NCBI GenBank assembly: GCA_017560705.1 | Contig: JAFZEK010000277.1 | Coordinates: forward strand, 1-5,705 | Length of the DNA: 5,705 nt | Direction of reading: 5' to 3' | Source: Bacteroidales bacterium | GTDB lineage: Bacteria > Bacteroidota > Bacteroidia > Bacteroidales > P3 | Shown here: in pieces, positions 1 through 5,705 of the stretch | Layout of the letters: every line of letters begins with the position of its first letter | Position numbering within the stretch: the stretch's first letter is position 1 | The notes under the pieces: model-generated | What the model was told of the DNA's origin: nothing | Seen by the model: only the letters and a program-made list of their open reading frames with translations | Databases searched by the model: none | Program-made: the position numbers and the translations under genes

Positions 1-1200
1 ATGCCATTGGAACGCAAAGCTCCTGGTGTTATATTCAGACAACCCGTAGAAGAACCTTTGCAAACAGGTATTAAAGCTATAGACTCTATGATTCCTATTG
101 GCCGTGGACAACGTGAGCTTATCATTGGCGACCGCCAAACAGGAAAAACAGCTATAGCAATCGATACTATTATAAATCAGAAAAGTTTCTACGATGCAGG
201 AAACCCTGTATATTGTATATATGTAGCTTGTGGACAAAAAGGCTCCACAGTAGCTAACTTAGTAAAAACATTGGAAGAAAAAGGAGCCATGGCATATACT
301 ATAGTAGTAGTAGCCACTGCCTCTGACCCTGCTGCTATGCAATTCTACGCACCTTTCACAGGAGCAGCCATTGGAGAATACTTCCGCGATACAGGACGCC
401 ATGCTCTTGTAATATATGACGACTTGAGTAAGCAAGCTGTTGCCTACCGTGAAGTGTCATTGTTGCTTCGTCGTCCTCCAGGACGTGAAGCTTATCCTGG
501 CGACGTATTCTACTTACACTCTCGCTTGCTAGAACGTGCAGCTAAAATTATCAAATCCGATTCAATAGCTGCCAACATGAACGACTTACCCGAATCATTA
601 AAGGGCAAAGTGCGTGGTGGTGGTTCGCTTACAGCATTACCTATCATCGAAACACAAGCTGGTGACGTATCAGCATACATCCCTACCAACGTTATTTCTA
701 TCACCGATGGACAAATCTTCTTGGAAACAAACTTGTTCAACTCAGGTGTTCGTCCGGCTATTAATGTTGGTATTTCCGTATCTCGCGTAGGGGGTAAAGC
801 ACAAATCAAGTCTATGAAAAAGATTGCAGGAACATTGAAATTAGACCAAGCCCAATTCCGTGAATTGGAAGCCTTCTCTAAATTCGGTTCGGATTTGGAT
901 GCAGCCACGAAAGCAGTGTTGGATAAGGGTATAAGAAACGTTGAAATATTGAAACAACCACAATACTCGCCGATGAAAGTGGAAGAACAAATAGCTATTA
1001 TATATTGCGGTACCAACGGATTGTTGATAAACGTTCCAGTGAACAAGATAAACAATTTCGAATCCGAATATATCTTCTTCTTACGCGAAAACCATGCTCA
1101 AGTGTTGGAAAATTTGAAAGCAGGTAAACTACTAGACGAAGATTTGAAGACACTACGCAGTGTAGCATCAGATTTAGCACAAAAGTATAGTAACAAATAG
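1..1200 (+). CDS. atpA: ATP synthase F1 subunit alpha, 5'-truncated by the window edge
   Basis: Alpha subunit of the F1Fo ATP synthase. It forms the alpha3beta3 head in the cytoplasm and carries the non-catalytic nucleotide sites. The visible 399 residues show the P-loop GDRQTGKT (43-50), the Walker B region ALVIYDD (135-141), the alpha/beta family signature [10 protein letters not shown] (252-261) and, right after it, Arg262, which aligns with the arginine finger of E. coli alpha (R376). Comparison with the E. coli P-loop position puts about 126 N-terminal residues, the beta-barrel domain, outside the window, so the ATG at base 1 is an internal methionine and not the true start. From memory of the E. 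coli protein there are two short insertions, around residues 61-72 and 182-207. The stop is TAG at 1198-1200. atpG follows after 14 bases in the same operon. Identification is secure. Confidence 0.98.
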   Translation: MPLERKAPGVIFRQPVEEPLQTGIKAIDSMIPIGRGQRELIIGDRQTGKTAIAIDTIINQKSFYDAGNPVYCIYVACGQKGSTVANLVKTLEEKGAMAYTIVVVATASDPAAMQFYAPFTGAAIGEYFRDTGRHALVIYDDLSKQAVAYREVSLLLRRPPGREAYPGDVFYLHSRLLERAAKIIKSDSIAANMNDLPESLKGKVRGGGSLTALPIIETQAGDVSAYIPTNVISITDGQIFLETNLFNSGVRPAINVGISVSRVGGKAQIKSMKKIAGTLKLDQAQFRELEAFSKFGSDLDAATKAVLDKGIRNVEILKQPQYSPMKVEEQIAIIYCGTNGLLINVPVNKINNFESEYIFFLRENHAQVLENLKAGKLLDEDLKTLRSVASDLAQKYSNK

Positions 1201-1214
1201 GCAAGAGTAAAGCA

Positions 1215-2090
1215 ATGGGAAATTTAAAGGAAGTTCGGACACGCATAGCCTCTGTAAGTTCTACACAGCAGATTACATCGGCGATGAAAATGGTATCTGC
1301 CGCAAAGTTTCGTCGTGCTCAAAATGCAATATTAACAATGCGTCCTTATTCGGCTAAGCTGAATGAAATAATTGCAAACATTGATGTAGAAGATGGAGTA
1401 GAAACTCCATACCACAGAACTGGAAAAACAGAAAAAGTGTTGCTTGTTGTTATAGCATCAAACAAAGGATTGTGCGGAGCATTCAACTCTAACGTTATAA
1501 AGGAAGCTAGCAAAAGAATAGCATATTACACAGAAGAAAACAATGCCGAGCTAAGCCTAATGACCATTGGCAAACGCACCACAGATTTTTTCACAAAACG
1601 TACTTCGTATGTTACTGATTCGTTCATAGACATTCTTGACAAACCAACGTTTGACAACATCTCTGAAATTGCCGAAATAGTAATGAAACGTTTTTGCGAA
1701 AAGAAATATGACAAAGTGGAACTTATATACAATCAATTCAAGAACTCTCTTACTCAAATAGTATCGATAGAACAGTTCTTACCTGTTGTAACAAAGAAAG
1801 ACAATAAAACAACTGCTCCTACCATAAAGAGCGACTATATTTTTGAGCCTAACAAAGAGAGCATATTGAAAGAAATGATTCCATTGTCGTTGCGTTCTCA
1901 GTTCTATAGAGTTCTACTTGATTCACTAGCCTCTGAGCACGGTGCTCGAATGACAGCAATGCAAAAAGCAACAGACAACGCTAGCGAACTACTCAAAGAA
2001 CTTAGACTTACATACAACAAAGCTAGACAAACCGCTATTACTAATGAGATTATAGAAATCGTAAGCGGTGCTGAAGCTCTGAATGGATAA
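1215..2090 (+). CDS. atpG: ATP synthase F1 subunit gamma
   Basis: Gamma subunit, the central rotor shaft that couples proton flow through Fo to catalysis in the alpha3beta3 head. The 291-residue length is normal for the family. The N-terminal helix (about 1-55) carries the conserved TQQITSAMKMVSAAKFRRAQ stretch (17-36). The Rossmann-like middle contains SNKGLCGAFN (82-91), with Asn where many homologues have Asp. The C-terminal helix ends in the family signature ITNEIIEIVSGAEA (275-288). The ATG lies 14 bases after the atpA stop and its product begins with the expected MGNLKEVRTRI, so the start is firm. No Shine-Dalgarno is visible, as usual in Bacteroidota. It is the last gene of the operon, because a strong terminator begins about 30 bases after its TAA stop. 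In Bacteroides-type operons atpD and atpC stand first and atpA-atpG last, which fits. Confidence 0.98.
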   Translation: MGNLKEVRTRIASVSSTQQITSAMKMVSAAKFRRAQNAILTMRPYSAKLNEIIANIDVEDGVETPYHRTGKTEKVLLVVIASNKGLCGAFNSNVIKEASKRIAYYTEENNAELSLMTIGKRTTDFFTKRTSYVTDSFIDILDKPTFDNISEIAEIVMKRFCEKKYDKVELIYNQFKNSLTQIVSIEQFLPVVTKKDNKTTAPTIKSDYIFEPNKESILKEMIPLSLRSQFYRVLLDSLASEHGARMTAMQKATDNASELLKELRLTYNKARQTAITNEIIEIVSGAEALNG

Positions 2091-2118
2091 GAAAATCACA
2101 TTATTATATTAGAAATAC

Positions 2119-2152
2119 AAAAGTCGGAATTACTATAATTCCGACTTTTTTT
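2119..2152 (+). terminator. Intrinsic terminator of the atp operon
   Basis: An inverted repeat with a perfect 11-bp core (2121-2131 with 2137-2147) is extended to 13 bp by A-T pairs (2119-2131 with 2137-2149). It has a 5-base loop, ACTAT, and runs into seven T residues (2146-2152). It sits 28 bases after the atpG stop and only 16 bases before the next ATG. This is a classic Rho-independent terminator for the plus strand. The run of A residues on its left side is too short to make it a convincing terminator in the other direction. Confidence 0.93.
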
Positions 2153-2168
2153 CATACAAAATACATCT

Positions 2169-3440
2169 ATGAATAATTATATTATAAATTCTTACAAGAA
2201 TCTTTCACTCGTACAAAAAATCGAATATTCAGCTTTATTGCTCTTGGCATTCTTAATTCCGATAAGTTGGTTATGGGCTTCTCGTGCTACCCTACTTTTA
2301 GTTGTTGCCATGGTAGCAAAACTCATAGTAGAAGAGAAGAACCATATAATTAGAAAAAAAGAACCTCGACAAAAATTATTTCTATTCTTTTGTATATCAT
2401 ACATCCTTTATGCTATAAGCATGATTTACACTTCCAACACCGATGTCGGGTTACAAAATCTTGAAAAAAAACTATCGTTCATCGTATTCCCGCTGTTCTT
2501 TCTTGTAGCAAATCTATCATACCTAACACAAAACCGTATACATATTATATTATATAGCTTTGTTGTTGGCTTATTTGCTTTCGTATTCATAAACTTATCA
2601 TGGGCCACATACGATTACATTTTTCTGAATGCCCCAATAGGACGCTTTATTGGTTGGGAAGTGACCAAACTTGCATATATCCATCACACATACGTGGCTA
2701 TGTATTCTTGTTTGGCTATTGTATTTTGCTTCTTCAAGATATTTGAACAACCAAACATTTTCAATTTAAAGACAGTATTACTCAGTATTGCAATAATATT
2801 TTTTATCCTATTCATTATCCTTGTAGAATCCAGAGCCGGAATATTGTGCATGGGTTTGTTATTTTTCTTCTTACTATTGTGGATACTAATCTATAAAAAA
2901 AGTTTCCGTACAATGTTGAGTGTCGGAGGCATTGTTGTTGGTGTTATAATTATATCTTGTCTAGTATTCCCTAGTGGATTAAACCGTTTAATAAAAACTC
3001 AGCAAGCTCTATCCGACAGCGAACAAAAAGAAGACATACGCATAACTTTATTAAAAGCAGGAACAAATGTAGCTAAAGAAAATTGGATTTGTGGTGTTGG
3101 TGTAGGCGACAGATGCGATGTTCTAGAGAATTATTACATCGAAAATAATTTAGACTGCGGAACTCTAAACTCCCACAACCAATTTATAGATACTACTATT
3201 AGCATTGGAGTGCTCGGCCTTTTAGCTCTACTAAGCTACTTCATACTACCTATTGTGCTATTTATCAAAGAACGGAAATGGAACTTCACATTGCTTCTGT
3301 TTCTTTTTATCATAGGATTCAATGCGGTATTTGAGGCAGTATTTGAAAGTCAAACAGGAATTATATTCTTCAACTTTATTTATTGCATACTATTTTTCTA
3401 CTCTTTTGTACAAAAGATGGAAGACGATACTGCTCGCTAG
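2169..3440 (+). CDS. O-antigen ligase/polymerase (Wzy/WaaL) family membrane protein
   Basis: A 423-residue inner-membrane protein with roughly 12 predicted transmembrane segments, by eye near 17-35, 38-54, 69-88, 101-117, 125-147, 172-190, 203-220, 223-242, 247-267, 340-366, 373-388 and 396-414. The long extracytoplasmic loop (about 268-338) carries GVGVGD (309-314) and NSHNQFID (334-341). SRAG (221-224) lies at a membrane boundary. Arg222 and His336 match the type of residues shown to matter in WaaL ligases. The closing FESQTGIIFF stretch (392-401) is also typical of the family in Bacteroidota. Such proteins join or polymerise undecaprenyl-linked glycans on the periplasmic face. Ligase and polymerase cannot be told apart from sequence alone, so no symbol is given. 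The next in-frame Met is residue 49, so the ATG at 2169 is preferred. No glycosyltransferase or flippase genes adjoin it, so this is not a visible polysaccharide cluster. Confidence 0.87.
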   Translation: MNNYIINSYKNLSLVQKIEYSALLLLAFLIPISWLWASRATLLLVVAMVAKLIVEEKNHIIRKKEPRQKLFLFFCISYILYAISMIYTSNTDVGLQNLEKKLSFIVFPLFFLVANLSYLTQNRIHIILYSFVVGLFAFVFINLSWATYDYIFLNAPIGRFIGWEVTKLAYIHHTYVAMYSCLAIVFCFFKIFEQPNIFNLKTVLLSIAIIFFILFIILVESRAGILCMGLLFFFLLLWILIYKKSFRTMLSVGGIVVGVIIISCLVFPSGLNRLIKTQQALSDSEQKEDIRITLLKAGTNVAKENWICGVGVGDRCDVLENYYIENNLDCGTLNSHNQFIDTTISIGVLGLLALLSYFILPIVLFIKERKWNFTLLLFLFIIGFNAVFEAVFESQTGIIFFNFIYCILFFYSFVQKMEDDTAR

Positions 3441-3473
3441 TTTAATAACCGATTTTCCAAACTACAACATATT

Positions 3474-3509
3474 AAAAAAAAGATATTCCCATTTTGAGAA
3501 TATCTTTTT
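3474..3509. terminator. Bidirectional intrinsic terminator between convergent genes
   Basis: The inverted repeat has a core of 3481-3488 (AGATATTC) with 3498-3505 (GAATATCT). A-T pairs extend it to 12 bp (3477-3488 with 3498-3509), around a 9-base loop. On the plus strand the stem ends in TTTTT followed by more T-rich sequence. On the minus strand the eight A residues at 3474-3481 become a run of eight U. It lies 33 bases beyond the stop of the ligase-like gene and 37 bases beyond the stop of the convergent DUF1015 gene, so it can end both transcripts. The stem is AT-rich, so its strength is uncertain. Confidence 0.82.
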
Positions 3510-3546
3510 CTTATTTTTATCTTGTAAAAAGAATTTGCTAATAGAA

Positions 3547-4800
3547 TTATGCAAGTTCGTGGATAACAAGACCGGAACGCAATTTTGGTTCAAACCAAGT
3601 AGTTTTTGGAGGCATGATGTTACCGCTATCAGCAATATCAATAAGTTGTTTCATTGATACAGGATATAGAGCGAAAGCAGCTACCATTTCACCATTATCT
3701 ACACGACGTTTCAATTCACCTAAACCACGGATACCACCTACGAAGTCGATACGTTTAGATGTACGAAGGTCTTTAATATCTAATATTTTATCCAATACTA
3801 AGTTAGAAAGGATAGTTACGTCAAGTACTCCGATAGGATCATTGTCGTTGTAAGTACCGGGTTTAGCGTTCAATTTATACCATTCACCATCGATATAAAC
3901 GCTGAATTCGTGAAGTTTTGATGGTTTGTAAATATCAGCACCCATTTTTTCAACTTCGAAAGCTTCGTTCAAAGCAGCAAGGAACTCATCTTTAGACAAG
4001 CCGTTCAAATCTTTTACAACGCGGTTGTAGTCAATAATCTTTAATTGATTATCTGGGAATATAACAGTCATGAAATAGTTATATTCTTCTTCGCCGGTGT
4101 GGTTAGGATTTTGAGCTTTCTTTTCTTGACCAATCAAAGCAGCAGCAGCAGAACGGTGGTGACCGTCGGCGATATACATAGCAGGAATATCCTTGTCGAA
4201 GATTTCTACTAAGCGATCGATAGTTTTCTTATCGTCGATTACCCACAAAGTGTGTCCAAAGCCGTCTTCTTTTCCTACGAAGTCGTAAACTGGTTTTTGA
4301 TTTTTTACTATGTTTTCAACGATAGCATCAATTTCTTGATGTGCAGGATAAGCGAAAAATACTGGTTCTACATTAGCGTTAGTAATACGAACGTGAATCA
4401 TACGGTCTTCTTCTTTATCCTTACGAGTAAGCTCGTGTTTCTTGATTATTCCGTTCATATAGTCTTCGGAATGAGCACAAGCTACTATACCATATTGTGT
4501 GCGGCCATCCATTGTTTGAGCATAGATGTACAATTTTTCTTCTTCATCTTGAACTAACCATCCGTTCTTTTTGAAGCTATTGTAGTTTTCAACTACCTTG
4601 TCATACACCTCTTGGCTGTGTTCGTCGATTCCTTCTGGAAGGTCGATTTCAGCTTTAGTTACATGCAATAACGAATGTGGATTGCCAGAAGCTTCAACGC
4701 GTGCTTCTGCTGAATTTAACACGTCGTATGGACGAGATGCTAACTCTTTTACTATTTCTACAGGAGGACGTAATCCTTTGAATGCTTTAATTATAGACAT
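3547..4800 (-). CDS. DUF1015 family protein
   Basis: A complete soluble protein of 417 residues, a normal length for the DUF1015 family (PF06245). Recognisable family blocks, in order, are: the N-terminal FKGLRPP (7-13) and RPYDVLN (23-29); NPHSLLHVTKAE (40-51); HELTR (122-126); the hallmark ADGHHRSAAA (211-220); and the C-terminal block MPPKTTWFEPKLRSGL (396-411). There is no signal peptide or membrane segment, so it is cytosolic. The GHHRSAAA element resembles the G-x-x-R motif of the ParB/SerK-like fold, and the family is often found beside serA and serC in Bacteroidales. A role in serine metabolism, perhaps as a free-serine kinase, is therefore plausible but is inference here. The ATG at 4800 gives the expected N-terminus. 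A Bacteroidota-type -7 box lies 36-43 bases upstream, so it probably has its own promoter. It converges with the ligase-like gene on a shared terminator. Confidence 0.92.
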   Translation of the reverse strand: MSIIKAFKGLRPPVEIVKELASRPYDVLNSAEARVEASGNPHSLLHVTKAEIDLPEGIDEHSQEVYDKVVENYNSFKKNGWLVQDEEEKLYIYAQTMDGRTQYGIVACAHSEDYMNGIIKKHELTRKDKEEDRMIHVRITNANVEPVFFAYPAHQEIDAIVENIVKNQKPVYDFVGKEDGFGHTLWVIDDKKTIDRLVEIFDKDIPAMYIADGHHRSAAAALIGQEKKAQNPNHTGEEEYNYFMTVIFPDNQLKIIDYNRVVKDLNGLSKDEFLAALNEAFEVEKMGADIYKPSKLHEFSVYIDGEWYKLNAKPGTYNDNDPIGVLDVTILSNLVLDKILDIKDLRTSKRIDFVGGIRGLGELKRRVDNGEMVAAFALYPVSMKQLIDIADSGNIMPPKTTWFEPKLRSGLVIHELA

Positions 4801-4835
4801 CTTATTACTATTTTTGAATTATTAATTTCAGATTG

Positions 4836-4843
4836 CAAACTTA
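4836..4843 (-). promoter_or_regulatory. Candidate -7 promoter element for the DUF1015 gene
   Basis: Read on the minus strand, this octamer is TAAGTTTG, an exact match to the Bacteroidota -7 consensus TAnnTTTG. Initiation a few bases downstream would give a leader of about 25-30 bases before the ATG at 4800, a normal distance. No clear -33 TTTG is seen 19-21 bases further upstream. That zone instead holds two adjacent copies of an octamer (4859-4874). The -7 call rests on the consensus match and its position. Confidence 0.6.
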
Positions 4844-4858
4844 CACATTTTTTTCCAT

Positions 4859-4874
4859 ATTTTGGCATTTTGGC
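4859..4874. repeat. Tandem octamer ATTTTGGC x2 in the DUF1015 promoter region
   Basis: Two head-to-tail perfect copies of ATTTTGGC occupy 4859-4866 and 4867-4874. They lie about where the -33 element of the DUF1015 promoter should be, 15 bases upstream of the -7 box. A direct repeat in this place could be an activator or repressor site that stands in for a weak -33, but it may be chance in AT-rich DNA. I recognise no known operator in it. Confidence 0.4.
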
Positions 4875-5017
4875 GTATGTTTTTTATCTATGGGCTGTGC
4901 AAACACCTATCTTTCTCCACTTATTTAAGCATCTATCAATGCTTTACACTTCCCTATAAGGCTATCCCCTACCCCCTTGATTTGTCCAAAGCCCTACCAT
5001 TATATGATATATGTATA

Positions 5018-5653
5018 TTACTCGCCTTTTTTGCTCAAAACATACATCTTTGAAGGTCCTCTACCTACAAATGTTATACCCGACTCGGAGTCTTCGGCCA
5101 ACTTTTTCAGCTCCCTTTGTGCCACTGAGTACGAAAGACCATTCATATAAGCATACTCATTTATGTTCAAAAACATATTTTTAGACAAATAATCCTGTGC
5201 TCTCTTTAGCCTCTCTTCGGCTGTATATTTCGAGCGTTTGATGGTTCTTTCTCCTTTGTTTTCCAACTCACAATGCTTATTTATATCTTTCAAGAATTTC
5301 TTATCAACCCTCAGGTTTACCCCTGTAACCTCTAGGTTAGACGGCTTTAGCTTATTGTCGTAATCGTATGCATTAGCTGTTCGCTTATTCTTTTTAGGCC
5401 CTATCTTTAAGCTCACTATGCCCAATCCATCAATAGAAACAGTATATCCTTGAGCCAAAAGACTAGCCATAGTCGATGATAGATGCACCAACACAGCTTT
5501 TATTGCTGCTTTGGGTATTCCCATTCCTAAGCTACTCATATAATCTGCAAGCTCATCACTGTCGAAATTCCTATTTGTTTCTATCTTATAACATACCTTC
5601 TTTTTGCCGTTGCCGCGCAAGTCTGGAAGTTCTTTTCTTACATAGTTCGCCAT
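5018..5653 (-). CDS. HU-like DNA-binding protein (HU-HIG type) with C-terminal winged-helix-like domain
   Basis: A 211-residue basic protein, more than twice the length of classical HU (about 90). Residues 1-125 fit the Bacteroidota HU-related family (HU-HIG, PF18291; TIGR01201-like). They contain the opening Y-V-R-K-E-L-P-D-L stretch, a helical pair (about 32-68), then the beta region with DGLGIVSLKIG (75-85), which corresponds to the G-F-G turn of HU. After a charged linker (126-145), residues 146-211 look like a winged helix-turn-helix: helices about 146-158, 163-171 and 174-187, then a wing-like strand pair ITFVGRGPSKMYVLS (193-207). The expected role is DNA binding as a dimer, structuring DNA or regulating locally; its target is unknown. 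The ATG at 5653 gives the family-typical N-terminus, and no Shine-Dalgarno is present. The 52 bases upstream show only a poor -7-like match (TAATTGTT), so its promoter may lie outside the window. Confidence 0.85.
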   Translation of the reverse strand: MANYVRKELPDLRGNGKKKVCYKIETNRNFDSDELADYMSSLGMGIPKAAIKAVLVHLSSTMASLLAQGYTVSIDGLGIVSLKIGPKKNKRTANAYDYDNKLKPSNLEVTGVNLRVDKKFLKDINKHCELENKGERTIKRSKYTAEERLKRAQDYLSKNMFLNINEYAYMNGLSYSVAQRELKKLAEDSESGITFVGRGPSKMYVLSKKGE

Positions 5654-5705
5654 AACATCTATTACTTTTTATTAAACAATTATTCACCTCTGCGTTAGAA
5701 AAAAA

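Larger units (their letters stand above)
4801..5017. other. 217-base intergenic region between the HU-like gene and the DUF1015 gene
   Basis: This gap separates two genes on the same (minus) strand. The end near 4800 holds the DUF1015 promoter and the tandem octamer. The rest (about 4880-5017) is AT-rich with short C-rich patches near 4950-4980. I see no hairpin followed by a minus-strand T-tract, so no intrinsic terminator for the HU-like gene is evident. That transcript may read through or end by another means. A short plus-strand reading frame here (4862-5053) shows no protein-like features and runs into the HU-like gene. Confidence 0.6.

Noticed and set aside
1..3. The ATG at base 1 as the true start of atpA.
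   Set aside because: The protein begins about 43 residues before the P-loop, whereas alpha subunits have about 170. The N-terminal domain is cut off by the window edge.
510..1055. A 181-codon open frame on the minus strand inside atpA.
   Set aside because: It lies wholly antisense to the strongly conserved atpA, and its translation has no recognisable domain. It is a shadow of atpA codon use.
998..1246. An 82-codon minus-strand frame across the atpA/atpG junction.
   Set aside because: It is antisense to two certain genes, and its cysteine- and arginine-rich sequence shows no domain pattern.
3322..3657. A 111-codon plus-strand frame overlapping the ends of the ligase-like and DUF1015 genes.
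   Set aside because: It overlaps two better-supported genes and runs through the terminator hairpin. Its translation is low-complexity and has no family resemblance.
4990..5017. An AT-rich near-palindrome around TATATGATATATG as a terminator for the HU-like gene.
   Set aside because: The possible stem is short and made only of A-T pairs, and no minus-strand T-tract follows it.
4862..5053. A 63-codon plus-strand frame with a TTG start in the intergenic region, mildly hydrophobic.
   Set aside because: It has no promoter or ribosome binding signal, overlaps the 3' end of the HU-like gene, and begins inside the tandem octamer. Its composition is what translated AT-rich noncoding DNA gives.
5654..5705. 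A promoter for the HU-like gene in the last 52 bases.
   Set aside because: The best minus-strand match to TAnnTTTG is TAATTGTT, with two mismatches in fixed positions, and there is no paired TTTG. This is too weak to list.

Overview
The window reads as ordinary chromosome from a member of the Bacteroidota, most likely the order Bacteroidales. The evidence is: atpG directly following atpA and then a terminator, as at the end of the split Bacteroides-type ATP synthase operon; a histone-like protein of the HU-HIG type, which is largely confined to this phylum; a Bacteroides-style -7 box (TAnnTTTG); AT-rich DNA; and starts without Shine-Dalgarno sequences. I cannot name the genus. I saw no mobile element, CRISPR array, tRNA or rRNA.

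Layout. From 1 to 2090 (+) lie the 3' part of atpA and the complete atpG, the last two genes of the F1Fo ATP synthase operon, closed by a strong intrinsic terminator at 2119-2152. From 2169 to 3440 (+) lies a polytopic membrane protein of the O-antigen ligase/polymerase (Wzy/WaaL) family, starting only 16 bases after the terminator's T-tract. A hairpin at 3474-3509 can serve as terminator in both directions and separates this gene from the convergent one. From 4800 down to 3547 (-) lies a complete DUF1015 family protein with a recognisable -7 promoter box just upstream. After a 217-base noncoding gap, 5653 down to 5018 (-) encodes an HU-like DNA-binding protein with an added C-terminal winged-helix-like domain.

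The genes form no single pathway. They are three neighbouring units: energy generation (atpA-atpG), surface glycan assembly (the ligase-like protein), and two minus-strand genes (DUF1015, possibly linked to serine metabolism, and a nucleoid-type protein). I found no convincing new multi-gene system. The points most worth a second look are the HU plus winged-helix architecture, the promoterless-looking ligase gene behind the atp terminator, and a tandem octamer next to the DUF1015 promoter.
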